From positions 1 through 43,818 of the forward strand of contig CAVVEQ010000017.1 of NCBI GenBank assembly GCA_963747315.1: a stretch of DNA of 43,818 nucleotides. Reading direction: 5' to 3'. Shown in pieces: positions 17,359-25,486 of this stretch; positions within the stretch are counted from its first letter, which is position 1, and the number at the start of each line of letters is the position of its first letter. Under the pieces are notes generated by a model. That model had not been told where the DNA came from, made no database searches, and saw only the letters and a program-made list of their open reading frames with translations. Position numbers and translations under genes: made by a program. The stretch comes from CAVVEQ01 sp963747315 (GTDB lineage Bacteria > Chloroflexota > Anaerolineae > Anaerolineales > Anaerolineaceae).

Positions 17359-19147
17359 CTAGGGTATGGCTGATTCAATATAACAGTTCGCGGTCCCGCC
17401 GAAAGTCACTTTGATGCTATTTGAACCGGTCAGGGGATCGTCCGGTTCAAAATCAATAATGAGCCACTCTTCACCCCCGCTACTGATCGTTCTCGCGACC
17501 AGTGGTGCCAGAATCCCAGTCCAATTCCGCGCCTGTTTCAGCAAATTCGCTCGGTGGGGAAGGATCCGGGCTCCCCGAGATATGATCGTGCTCCCGTCTA
17601 ATTCAACCGTAGCCAATGCCAGCGTTCCGGGGTCGTTCCAGTTCACTTCCAGCTCCGAAATTCTAATCGAGCTCCCAAAGGTGTTTCTGATTTGAGCTTC
17701 GAGCTTGTCAGTTATTGAATTGAAGCGGGGCTGAAAAGAAGATCGTTCCCGGACATGCTACAGCCGGACCTGCGGTCGTCGCTGTCGCGGTCGGGGTGGC
17801 AGTTTCTGTCGCTGTCGCGGTCGTCGTCGGCGTGGCGTCGTCGGTCGCAGTCGCTGTAACTGTTGCGGTGGCAGTGCCTGTCGCTGTTGCCGTGCGGGTT
17901 CGCGTGAATGTGTAAACCGGTGTGCGGGTCCTCGTTCTTGTAGCAGTTGCTGCACCGACCGTTCCAGCTGTGGCGAGCGTTCTGGTTCGGGTGGGAGTCC
18001 GGGTGATTGTGGGGGTTCCCGTGCGGGTGCGGGTCACGGTTGGCGTAAAGGTTATGGACACGGTTGAGGAAGGGATGAGGGTTGGCTGCCCAGGTGGAAT
18101 GGCAGTCGTTGGAATGGGTCTGAATGTGTTTGTCGCTACAGGAGAAGATGTGGGGGGTGGGGTAGAACCCGCCCCGCTCCCGGCCTGATCGATGAATGAG
18201 TTGAGCAATCCCTGCATGGCAATGAAGAGGCGCTCCTGCTGTGAGCAGAAGCTTCCCGTCATGGTGCAGGCCAGGGAGAGCTCCTCCGGGGAGAGCGCCT
18301 GTGGGGCGGATGGCGGGCTGACGGCATTGGTCCCACCCGGTCCCCCAAGCTGAAGACTGGTCTTCTGCCCGGCGGCGATCGTCTGGCTTTCCCCGTTCGC
18401 GGCAACACTGGCAGCGCCTTTGAGAATGCTGATATCCATGGAACCATTTTTCGTCGCCTTCAGGCTGGCGTCACCCATCAGGATGATCTCCGTGCCATTG
18501 GCGGTGAAGGTCACCCCGGCGCCATCCGGCATGGAGATAACCACGCCATCAAAAGGCACCTGGTCGCATTCGATCTGTCCCAGGGTGCTGGTGAAATAGA
18601 AGGATTCCAGGTTTCCGGATGAACCCTCCAGGGTGGTGTTTCCAAATACGACCATCGAAACCGTCTGCCCCGGCAGGGATCGTGGTAGGTTGGCAATCAC
18701 CTTGAATACTGCCACGCCCCATTCGTTTTTATCCACGCTCATCGGGGATGCCGCCAGGCGAAGCAGGTCGCTTACTTCGATCTTATCTCCCCGGTCTGAA
18801 AAGGACTCCTGCTGTCCCTGGCTCAATTCCGCCGTCAGGGTATTGTTGCCGTAGCAGACCTGGTTCGCCCCAAGTCCTTCGCAGGAATCACCCGATGCCT
18901 GCAGGGCGCGGTCGATCAATTCCTGGCAGGCAGCACGCCTGCCGGCATCCTGCCCGCCGCCGAGGGCAGCGTATGGGCTGAGAATAGCCCAAGCCCGGAA
19001 AAGGGAAAAAGCGAATACCAGGCAACAAACAGAAACAAGCACCAGGATCGTGATAATAACCCCGGTGCGGGTCCCTTTCCCTGCAGCGGATGAACTTTCT
19101 TCTATGAAAGTGCTGCTGGATTCATCCGGAGGAAACGCGCCTTGCAT
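17359..19147 (-). CDS. Membrane-anchored FecR-domain protein with Thr/Pro stalk and C-terminal beta domain (apparent frameshift at 17711-17735)
   Basis: One transmembrane helix (about residues 31-53) is followed by an outside part. A FecR-like region (about 200-270: MPDGAGVTFTANG, then ILKGAASVAANG and AAGQKTSLQLG) is followed by a stalk of ~130 residues rich in Thr, Ala, Pro and Arg. The first frame stops at 17708 after FFSAPLQFNN. The +1 frame continues without a gap as SITDKLEAQIRN, a beta-domain end reaching 17359. Removing one base in the tandem TTCAATTCAA restores a 595-residue protein. I treat the two pieces as one gene and the break as an assembly error or very recent mutation. An AGGTGA site precedes the ATG at 19147. 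The outer domain may sense or bind envelope material for the neighbouring kinase. Confidence 0.72.
17765..17910. repeat. Short tandem repeats encoding the Thr/Ala stalk
   Basis: Imperfect copies of GTCGCTGTCGCGGT and shorter units recur here, in frame with the Thr-Ala stalk of the FecR protein. This is coding low complexity and a likely site of length variation between strains. Confidence 0.6.
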
Positions 19148-19227
19148 GGTTCTTCACCTAATATGGGACATTGAGATGGAGCCTTGCCCGCACAACAACC
19201 GACCGCACCCCTGCCGGCAGTGCGGTT

Positions 19228-19785
19228 TCATCCAGTTTCCTCCGGGAGAGATGGCGTTTCCTTGTTTTCGTCGATGAACACGACCCTCAAAGGGAACCTG
19301 GCCAGCCAGATCACATTTCCACTTTTAAGGTCATAAGGTTGGGAGGGCTGCAGCCGGGTGGCATCCACGCTTGTTCCGTTTGTGCTTTCCAGGTCGATCA
19401 GCTCGTATCCCTGTCCTTTGCGATGCACCCTGGCATGTCTGCGCGATACGCCCAGGTCAAAAGCCCCGTAAGGTGTCAGGTCCACGCTATCCCCTTCACC
19501 GCCTTCCATCAACCTACCCAGAATGATCTCGTTGCTGTGGGTAACCGCGACCGGTTTAACTGAATCCATCTGGAAAAACGCGATCGCGCCGCGGGGGATA
19601 AGCGCATCCGTCTTGAAATCAGACGCTCGCGTAAGATCCACGGTGCCCGCGCCGATCATTTCCGTGGTTGGATAAGAATTAGTCGGGGCAGCGATCAGGT
19701 TTGCCCCGCAATACTTGCACGCCTGGGCACCAGGCTCGTTTTTTAATTTGCACACCGGGCAAAACCGGCCTTCTTCAGGCTCCAT
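19228..19785 (-). CDS. Zinc-ribbon plus FHA-domain protein
   Basis: A 185-residue soluble protein. The N-terminus has a zinc ribbon with Cys9, Cys12, Cys23 and Cys26 (CPVC and CKYC). A linker leads to an FHA domain (about residues 85-175) with the GR, SRRHARV and STNGT phosphothreonine-binding motifs. FHA domains bind phosphothreonine peptides, and a Ser/Thr kinase lies two genes downstream, so it is probably a reader of that kinase. The frame is open to 20118, but ATG 19785 has a GGAAGGTGG site and a promoter just upstream, and the upstream extension overlaps the SGNH gene. Confidence 0.85.
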   Translation of the reverse strand: MEPEEGRFCPVCKLKNEPGAQACKYCGANLIAAPTNSYPTTEMIGAGTVDLTRASDFKTDALIPRGAIAFFQMDSVKPVAVTHSNEIILGRLMEGGEGDSVDLTPYGAFDLGVSRRHARVHRKGQGYELIDLESTNGTSVDATRLQPSQPYDLKSGNVIWLARFPLRVVFIDENKETPSLPEETG

Positions 19786-19854
19786 TTCACACCACCTTCC
19801 CACCGGTAAATAAAATTCCTGTCCGGATGTCAATATCCGGTTTGATATGGTTAT

Positions 19855-19883
19855 TATATACAATTCGGAGAGAAAAAATACAA
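19855..19883 (-). promoter_or_regulatory. Promoter of the FHA-stalk-kinase group
   Basis: On the minus strand TTGTAT (19883-19878) and TATATA (19860-19855; TATAAT two bases further) are separated by 17 bases, about 70 bases before the ATG at 19785. Confidence 0.5.
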
Positions 19884-19948
19884 GGTTTTGTACAGCATTT
19901 AATGGCACAGACTTTGGTGCCGGCCGTTTTATCCAAACCAGGTGATAC

Positions 19949-20875
19949 TTATTTCCCGGTCGCCTGGCGCCAGAGGGTATCCAGGGTCTCCAGCCCGCCG
20001 AAGCTTGCCACGTTCCAGGCTTCGTAGGAAACGTGAAAACCATCCGGTCGGTTGGGATCCATGCCGTGGTGCGGCAGGGGCTGGACCGCGCGCCAGAAAT
20101 TCCAGAGCGGGATGTCATATTCGTATGCTAATTTTGCCGTGGCGAGGTTCAGGCTGTGGTCGCCCTCCACATTATCCGCCTTGGTGGCCAGGATGGGGAC
20201 CACACCGTGAGCGATGGCGTATTCAATGATCTTGCGCATGTACGCTTCATACTGTTCCGCCGTGCGCCCATCCCACCATACCTCCAGGCGAATGAACATG
20301 AAGGTTGGTTTGGTTACGCGGATCTCACATTCGAGCGGGTTTTCCCCGGGTTGGCATACATCCGGGTTGGCCCACATGGGGGAAAGAACCGCCGCTGCGT
20401 TGAAGCCGCCTTTCACTCCCTGGCTGTCGGTGTTGAAGTGCCCCGAGAAATTATCGATCGAATCCTGGAAATGTGCGTGGTCTTCTGTCAGAACATAGCG
20501 ATCCTTGAGATCGAACAATCCCATGAACGCTTCTTTGATGCTCTGGCAATCCCCGACCTTGGAAAAGGCCTTCGGGTCATTTCCCATGGCCAATCCCGCC
20601 TGGTAGATTTCCAGTGCGCGCGGGCTGAGCGAGGGAATGATCGGCCACTCCCGCCAGTCCTCCGGCTTTAGGCGCAGGTCGGGGGTGGCTGTTACCGTCG
20701 GGGCAGGTGTTGGGGTGATGGTGGGCGGAACGGGGGTGAGCGTGATCGTGGCGGTCGGTTCGGGGGTCGCGGTGGGCGGGATGGGCGTGGGTTCGATCTT
20801 GACCTTGCAACCCGCCATCATCAAAGCGGCGATTGCCAGCCAGGAAAAAACCTTTAAAGTAGTGGTTGTTTTCAT
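19949..20875 (-). CDS. SGNH-like lipoprotein with GDC in place of GDS (paralogue 1)
   Basis: About 308 residues from ATG 20875. A lipoprotein signal ends at MMAGC, followed by a ~45-residue Thr/Pro linker and a soluble domain. The domain has FSKVGDCQS where SGNH hydrolases carry the catalytic GDS, so Cys replaces Ser. It ends with PDGFHVSYEA, which matches the DxxH block. The Gly-Asn block is replaced (FMFIRLEVW). It is a paralogue of the next gene. SGNH proteins add or remove acyl esters on envelope polymers; this copy could be a Cys-nucleophile enzyme or a binding protein. It lies just downstream of the MBOAT-SGNH group on the same strand but has its own AT-rich promoter element. Confidence 0.72.
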   Translation of the reverse strand: MKTTTTLKVFSWLAIAALMMAGCKVKIEPTPIPPTATPEPTATITLTPVPPTITPTPAPTVTATPDLRLKPEDWREWPIIPSLSPRALEIYQAGLAMGNDPKAFSKVGDCQSIKEAFMGLFDLKDRYVLTEDHAHFQDSIDNFSGHFNTDSQGVKGGFNAAAVLSPMWANPDVCQPGENPLECEIRVTKPTFMFIRLEVWWDGRTAEQYEAYMRKIIEYAIAHGVVPILATKADNVEGDHSLNLATAKLAYEYDIPLWNFWRAVQPLPHHGMDPNRPDGFHVSYEAWNVASFGGLETLDTLWRQATGK

Positions 20876-20946
20876 CGTCTCAGCCAATAAGGTGGAATTC
20901 TACAATAAACTTCTGAATATTTCCATTTAACTTTGATTAATTCATA

Positions 20947-20970
20947 TTTAAATATTTAAAATAATTTTAT
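20947..20970 (-). promoter_or_regulatory. AT-rich TTAAATATTTAA element upstream of SGNH lipoprotein 1
   Basis: On the minus strand it reads ATAAAATTATTTTAAATATT and on, 72 bases before the ATG at 20875. It is nearly the same as the elements at 15068-15089 and 36781-36800 and has the same orientation relative to the gene. Confidence 0.45.
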
Positions 20971-21947
20971 CATTGTCGTTGAACAAAAGTCATCTTCCAA
21001 ACGCGATCCAGCACCTGCAGGGCGGTCAGGTTGCGCACTGGCCAGGCTTTCTCCATCGCGAAGGGATCATCAAAGCGGTTCCCGGCGTACGTCAGGTGTG
21101 CCCCATCTTCCTGCAGTCCCCCGCCCGGTAGCGGCTGAACCGCCGCCCAGAAATTCCACAGGGGAATATCATATTCCCGGGCAAGTTTCACGATCACCTC
21201 GTTGACCGCCCCATTCCCCTCCAGATCATCCGCTTTGGTTGTTAGGATTGGAACGATCCCTTTTTCAATGGTCGTATCCAATATTCTGCGCATGTTGCTT
21301 TCAAACGTGCGGATGGGAGAAAGGGCTTCGTTCGTTCCCAGCATGATGATCGCGTAAGCCGGTTTGTGGAGGCGGTACTCGCACTCCAGGGGTGTTTCCC
21401 CGCTCTGACATTTTTCGGGGTTGGACCACAGCGGGGAAAGAACAGATGCGGTGGTAAAACTGCGCTCCGCAGCCAGGCTGCGCCTGTTGAACGAACCCTG
21501 AAACTCAGCAATTACTGCCTGCAGGTCCGCGTAGGGTCCCAGGGAATACATATCCGCTTTCTTATCAAAATCCCCCAGGAACCATTCCGCAGATGTTTCG
21601 CAATCCCCCACCTTGGAAAAAGCGCGCGGGTTGTTTCCCAATTCCTGCCCCCGCCGGTAGATATCCATTGTCCGTTCCGATAGGACGGCAGGTATTACCG
21701 GCTCTTTTTTCCATTCTCCGGGGGCGAGCGTAATAAGGGTTGGAACCTCGCTCGGAGCTGGCGCAACGGTTTGGGTTGAAACAGGCTGAAAGGGGGTTTC
21801 GCTGGGCATCAGGGTTGCCGCCAGGATCGACTCGGGTGTTGCAGCCGTGGCGGTTGGTGCGTCAGCTTCCTTCACGGCTGAGCAGGCTGCCAGGATCAAT
21901 ATGATGCCCAGGACCAATTGGATTGTTGGGGTTCCGCGCAAGTGCAT
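20970..21947 (-). CDS. SGNH-like lipoprotein with GDC in place of GDS (paralogue 2)
   Basis: 325 residues from ATG 21947; the frame is open upstream, but that start sits right before a clean lipoprotein signal ending LILAAC. A short Thr-rich linker precedes the domain. It shows FSKVGDCET (Cys at the nucleophile position), YAIIMLGTNEAL (an intact Gly-Asn block, as in SGNH enzymes) and EDGAHLTYAG (DxxH). So three of four blocks are canonical and the Ser is Cys, as in its neighbour. The gene begins four bases after the stop of the membrane SGNH gene, so it is probably cotranscribed with the MBOAT group. I infer a role as an outer-face acyl esterase or acceptor-binding partner. Confidence 0.75.
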   Translation of the reverse strand: MHLRGTPTIQLVLGIILILAACSAVKEADAPTATAATPESILAATLMPSETPFQPVSTQTVAPAPSEVPTLITLAPGEWKKEPVIPAVLSERTMDIYRRGQELGNNPRAFSKVGDCETSAEWFLGDFDKKADMYSLGPYADLQAVIAEFQGSFNRRSLAAERSFTTASVLSPLWSNPEKCQSGETPLECEYRLHKPAYAIIMLGTNEALSPIRTFESNMRRILDTTIEKGIVPILTTKADDLEGNGAVNEVIVKLAREYDIPLWNFWAAVQPLPGGGLQEDGAHLTYAGNRFDDPFAMEKAWPVRNLTALQVLDRVWKMTFVQRQ

Positions 21948-21951
21948 GGCT

Positions 21952-23079
21952 CTATTCACACCCCATTTTTCGCCCGATCTCCCGGGCGATTCTTTCCGCC
22001 AGGAGTCTCTCCCCGGCCGGAGTAAGGTGGATGGCGCTGTTGGTAAACTCGCTTTCCGGAACCAGGTTCCACAGGTCCAGGTAGTTCCAGGCGTTGGCGT
22101 TTGCCTCGTCCCGCAGCACCTGCCGGTAATCGTCATACGCCCAGCGCGGGTAGAAAAAGTTATAGCGGATGGTGCTGTTTTCTCCGTTACTGATCAGGAT
22201 GGGCTCATTCACCAGCCAAACCGTAATATCTCCTGCCAGGGTTATCCCGGTCGTTAGAGGTGTGAAATCGAGGGCATCCGTAAGATCGAATTCTTCCCGG
22301 TTGTTGAATGTGCTGTCCGGATCAAAATCCCTCTGAGCCGGCTGCCAGACCTGGGAAAGATCCTGGTCGATCCCGGTCGCTGCCCACATCACCCCATACA
22401 ACTGGTAACGGATCCAATCTGCCAGCCCCCGGCGCTGCTCCTGTATCATTTCCCATATAGTCTGCACCTCTTCTTCGGGAGGTGCCGTTGCGGGAAAAAG
22501 GTGTCTTACCTCCTCGCGGTTGTATCCCAGAAGCGGCGAGGTGGAGGGATTCATGCCCGGGAAGGATTCCAGGGTGAGCGGCCATAGGATCAGATCCGGC
22601 TCATGCTGCAAGGCTCGGCTGATGAAAAGCGTGTCCTTCTGCAGCGAAAGCGTGGGGTAGCCAAGGTTATAGAAAACAACCCGCTTGCCATCGCAGGTTT
22701 CAATTCCCTGCTCATTGAGCAACCCGGTAAGGGTCTGCTCGTTGGAAAGCAGGGTACCCCAGACCGAGGAATCGCCAAAGACGAAAACCCTGAACTCGTC
22801 CGTCTCCTTGGGGCGGGACGCCAGGTGGGAGGCGAACATCGCGTCCAGATCGTTGATGGTCATGTTATAGGATTTTTGGGGATTTTCCCCGTAGGGAAAC
22901 CGCTCGCGACCCGGGATCAGGCTGTTATACAGGCTGGCTTTTCCGATCGCACCTGCCGGATCGAAAATAACTGCAAGCCCTAACAGAACGACCAAAAGTA
23001 TCAACGCGCGCGCTAGAACGGAACCCATGAAACGGGGGCTCGACTCGGTTTTTGACGGCTTCATCGGATTCCTGTCCAT
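21952..23079 (-). CDS. Membrane-anchored SGNH acyltransferase partner of MBOAT (DltD/AlgJ-like role)
   Basis: A 375-residue protein with one N-terminal transmembrane helix (about 21-40) and an extracytoplasmic SGNH domain. FVFGDSSVWG (Ser104) is the nucleophile block, FYNLGYPTLS the Asn/Gly block, and AIHLTPAGERLLAERI the C-terminal block with His351. The residue three before that His is Ser, not the usual Asp. Proteins of this layout take an acyl group delivered by an MBOAT and pass it to a polymer (DltD, AlgJ/AlgX, PatB). Its ATG directly follows the MBOAT stop codon with no gap and has GGAG five bases upstream, so the two are tightly coupled. Confidence 0.82.
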   Translation of the reverse strand: MDRNPMKPSKTESSPRFMGSVLARALILLVVLLGLAVIFDPAGAIGKASLYNSLIPGRERFPYGENPQKSYNMTINDLDAMFASHLASRPKETDEFRVFVFGDSSVWGTLLSNEQTLTGLLNEQGIETCDGKRVVFYNLGYPTLSLQKDTLFISRALQHEPDLILWPLTLESFPGMNPSTSPLLGYNREEVRHLFPATAPPEEEVQTIWEMIQEQRRGLADWIRYQLYGVMWAATGIDQDLSQVWQPAQRDFDPDSTFNNREEFDLTDALDFTPLTTGITLAGDITVWLVNEPILISNGENSTIRYNFFYPRWAYDDYRQVLRDEANANAWNYLDLWNLVPESEFTNSAIHLTPAGERLLAERIAREIGRKMGCE

Positions 23080-24504
23080 TTAGGCTCCAAATAACCTGCC
23101 GATCACCTGCAGCGCGAGAGCGGGGTCGGGAATGGTGAACCAGACCCAACCAAGGGCCAGGTAATTGAAGGTTAGGATAACACCCAGTGCGTTGACGGCT
23201 TTTCCCCAGCCCGGGCGCGAGGTAAAACCAGAGGTACGCGGCTTAGCCCATTCGGAGTATCGGTTTTGAATAAATAACCCGATCCCCTGCCAGAGCCCCC
23301 AGATGATGAAGGACCAGGTAATCCCGTGCCACATCCCGATCAGCACCATGGTGGTCACCTGGGTGAACAGCAGGATAAACCAGGCCGGTAGTGGTTTTTT
23401 GGAAGAACGCATCGCGCGGGTGAGCGGATTGAAGTAGTAGGCGCGGAACCACTGGGTCAGGGTCATGTGCCAGTTGTTCCAAAATTGGGTCAGGTTGGAT
23501 TTCAGGTAGGGGCGGTTGAAATTCTCAGGTAATACGATTCCCATCCAAATCCCAAGTCCAATGGCGATATCGGTGTAGCCACTGAAATCAAAGTAGATCT
23601 GGAAAGAGAAGGCATACAGCAGCACCCAGGTCCACCCGCTGGAGTCGACCTGGGAGGCATTGGTAGCGTTCAGCGCGACCAGCGCCAGTGCATCCGCCAG
23701 GACGAATTTCTTAAAGAGCCCGGCAAGCAGTCTTTTGCTCCCGTCCACAAACCGGGTTGAATCCAGCGACGATGATTTTCGCAGGTCGTTGGTAAACCGT
23801 TCAAGGCGGTCAATGGGTCCGGCAGTGACTGCCGGAAAGAAGATGACGTAATTCACGAACTCCTGCAGGTTGACCGGTGGAAGCCGGCCGCTCTGTCTAT
23901 CCCGGATGGTGTGGATCAAGCGGAAGGCGATATAGGAAAATCCCAACCAGCGGATATCCAGGGGCGAAGCCAGGGCGGCGGATTGACCCGTAAAATTCCG
24001 CAGCATAGCGCTGATCCAGGTGGTGAGCGGCGGAAATTTTAGAACGACGAGCAAGACAAGTAGCAGGAAGATCCCACCGAATAGCAGACCTGGATGGGTG
24101 CGCTTTGGCCGCGCGAGCAGCCAGGTGATGGCGGCCAGCGCGCCAAGAACGAGGATGATCGAGGTTGTCTGCGGCGGTCGGGAGGGTGCTACAAGCCCGG
24201 TGGGGGCAATTAACCGGGTCAACCCGACCAGCAGTACGACCGCCGCGACCACCAGCAGGGTGGGAAGATTCTGTTTCAGGCTTCGGTTTTCGGGAGGAGC
24301 GGTGATCGCCCAGGTCAGGACAGCGAGGAACAGGGTGCCCACGGGCAGCCAGAAATCCAGGTAGCGAATGGGCAGCGCTGGCTGCAACCAGAAGACCGCC
24401 AGGCTGCTTGCTACCAGCATGAACCAACCGAGGGAGAGCTTCCGGAAGAGAAGCCTGTAGGCCAGGATCAGGGCTGTGAAGATCAGGATATTCTGGAGGC
24501 TCAT
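23080..24504 (-). CDS. MBOAT-family membrane O-acyltransferase (AlgI/DltB-like)
   Basis: A 474-residue protein with about 10-12 hydrophobic helices. YFDFSGYTDIAIGLGIWMG is the MBOAT family block, NRPYLKSNLTQFWNNWHMTLTQWF follows, and MWHGITWSF carries the catalytic His393. MBOATs move an acyl group across the membrane from an intracellular thioester donor. In many AlgI-type proteins the C-terminus itself carries a Tyr hexapeptide as acyl shuttle; here the C-terminus ends VIGRLFGA without one, so a separate protein must supply it, and the 40-residue gene upstream fits. No ribosome site is obvious at ATG 24504. Confidence 0.92.
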   Translation of the reverse strand: MSLQNILIFTALILAYRLLFRKLSLGWFMLVASSLAVFWLQPALPIRYLDFWLPVGTLFLAVLTWAITAPPENRSLKQNLPTLLVVAAVVLLVGLTRLIAPTGLVAPSRPPQTTSIILVLGALAAITWLLARPKRTHPGLLFGGIFLLLVLLVVLKFPPLTTWISAMLRNFTGQSAALASPLDIRWLGFSYIAFRLIHTIRDRQSGRLPPVNLQEFVNYVIFFPAVTAGPIDRLERFTNDLRKSSSLDSTRFVDGSKRLLAGLFKKFVLADALALVALNATNASQVDSSGWTWVLLYAFSFQIYFDFSGYTDIAIGLGIWMGIVLPENFNRPYLKSNLTQFWNNWHMTLTQWFRAYYFNPLTRAMRSSKKPLPAWFILLFTQVTTMVLIGMWHGITWSFIIWGLWQGIGLFIQNRYSEWAKPRTSGFTSRPGWGKAVNALGVILTFNYLALGWVWFTIPDPALALQVIGRLFGA

Positions 24505-24529
24505 TGTTGAAGTACGTATTTTAAATGAA

Positions 24530-24572
24530 AAATCCGCTGACGGATGCCTTTTAGGAAGAAATCAGCGAATTT
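24530..24572 (-). terminator. Possible weak terminator between microprotein and MBOAT genes
   Basis: On the minus strand an 11-bp stem (24572-24562 with 24540-24530, one G-T pair) closes a 21-base loop and is followed by TT then C. The short T-run suggests a partial terminator or an RNA structure that separates expression of the two parts. Confidence 0.35.
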
Positions 24573-24575
24573 AAG

Positions 24576-24698
24576 TTAGAAGCCCTGGTAAATCCACTGC
24601 GGGCTGCTATCCGCCGTAAAAATGAATACCGTGATCACTATCAGACATACGACCAGCGCCCAAACATTTTCGCGGGAGAATATCTTTTTCAGGATCAC
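24576..24698 (-). CDS. DltX-like membrane microprotein with C-terminal acyl-shuttle hexapeptide WIYQGF
   Basis: A 40-residue gene. It starts at GTG 24698, overlapping the stop of the upstream lipoprotein gene by four bases (GTGA), which supports real, coupled translation. Residues 1-10 are basic (MILKKIFSRE), residues 11-28 form one hydrophobic helix (NVWALVVCLIVITVFIFT), and the tail is TADSSPQWIYQGF, which the positive-inside rule places outside. The last six residues W-I-Y-Q-G-F match the aromatic-x-Tyr-x-x-Phe pattern of the DltX C-terminus. In the Dlt pathway the MBOAT loads the acyl group on that Tyr and the SGNH protein takes it from there. The next two genes are an MBOAT without its own motif and an SGNH protein. 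Function is inferred from motif and context. Confidence 0.75.
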   Translation of the reverse strand: MILKKIFSRENVWALVVCLIVITVFIFTADSSPQWIYQGF

Positions 24699-25090
24699 TT
24701 GTAACCACATACCTGCCAATCGCTCCCCTGCCGCTTTACCAGAAATGGCCGTTTGCTCAAGTCGATCTGCATATTCTCGTTATTATAGGTCGCGTTGATC
24801 TTCCCTGCGCAGGTGACCACATCCATGTCCCCTTCACTGCCTGTCTTCTTGCAGTCCAGATTCTCAAGCTCGGTTTTGACCGCCTGGAAGGAATCCAACT
24901 CCATCGTGGCTTGGGCTTCCCAATCCTTGCAGGAAAGCGTTGAGAGTGCAGCGCCATCCTTATTAACGAGAGCATTTAAATAGGATTCCACCGCGATTGC
25001 TGATTCGTCTCCATTTGATGGAGATCCGCAGGCAGACAAAAACAATGTTGAAATCAGGAAAATAATGAAAGTAATTAAAACGCGCTTCAC
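24695..25090 (-). CDS. Small lipoprotein, NTF2/DUF4878-like
   Basis: 131 residues from GTG 25090, which has GGAGG 8 bases upstream; the longer TTG start overlaps that site and is rejected. The signal ends LFLSAC, so the mature protein starts at the Cys near residue 21. The soluble part (AVESYLNALVNKDGAALSTLSCKDWEAQA, then beta strands to KRPFLVKRQGSDWQVCGYK) looks like an NTF2-like domain, common in small lipoproteins of unknown role. Two pairs of Cys could form disulfides. It is coupled by overlap to the DltX-like microprotein, so it may be an accessory part of the acylation group. Confidence 0.72.
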   Translation of the reverse strand: MKRVLITFIIFLISTLFLSACGSPSNGDESAIAVESYLNALVNKDGAALSTLSCKDWEAQATMELDSFQAVKTELENLDCKKTGSEGDMDVVTCAGKINATYNNENMQIDLSKRPFLVKRQGSDWQVCGYK

Positions 25091-25219
25091 TGTGATAACC
25101 TCCAATAAAACACGAATATGCTATCTCGCGCTCAAGATTATAACACCCGGAGGTTTTTATCCGGGCGGCGTCAACCCTGCCCGCAAAATTAACATTCTGT
25201 TTTAATCTCTTATATTTCT

Positions 25220-25228
25220 TTATACACA
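25220..25228 (+). promoter_or_regulatory. DnaA-box-like sequence TTATACACA
   Basis: Exact match to the general bacterial DnaA box TTATNCACA in a low-GC stretch (25170-25290). A looser copy, TTATACAAG, follows at 25231. One site alone is weak evidence for an origin; context adds some weight. Confidence 0.35.
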
Positions 25229-25343
25229 ACTTATACAAGCTCGTTTTTCATTCTTCATCTTCAATAACTTGTGTTGTTTATCTATGCGCAATCGAGTGGG
25301 TCAAATATTCTGCCTTCTTGAAAAATTTGCATCCTGGCCTGAG

Positions 25344-25486
25344 TGCAATATTAACTCTTTCGCGAGCTGGAAAATTTTACCCCCTGGCGGTCGTGCAAAA
25401 TATTCCCTCGCGTTTCCGGAAGGCAATATTTGCCTCTCTTAAGAATGCAAGATCTGCACGAGTTAAGGGTGCAGTAATTGCACGAG
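25344..25486. repeat. Iteron-like TGCA dyads in the 25091-25536 intergenic region
   Basis: Two copies of TGCA-N5-TGCACGAG start at 25446 and 25470, 24 bases apart. Related units are GTGCAATATT (25343), GTGCAAAATATT (25393) and GGCAATATTTGCC (25422). The 445-base gap has no gene. It lies just downstream of parA1 and the RHH-like gene, and could be a centromere, operator or origin region. Confidence 0.5.

Noticed and set aside
17765..18130. Regular short repeats that could be taken for a CRISPR array
   Set aside because: No constant repeat-spacer length; the repeats are in frame and encode a Thr/Ala/Pro stalk.
25146..25165. CCCGGA...TCCGGG hairpin as a terminator
   Set aside because: No T-run on either strand.
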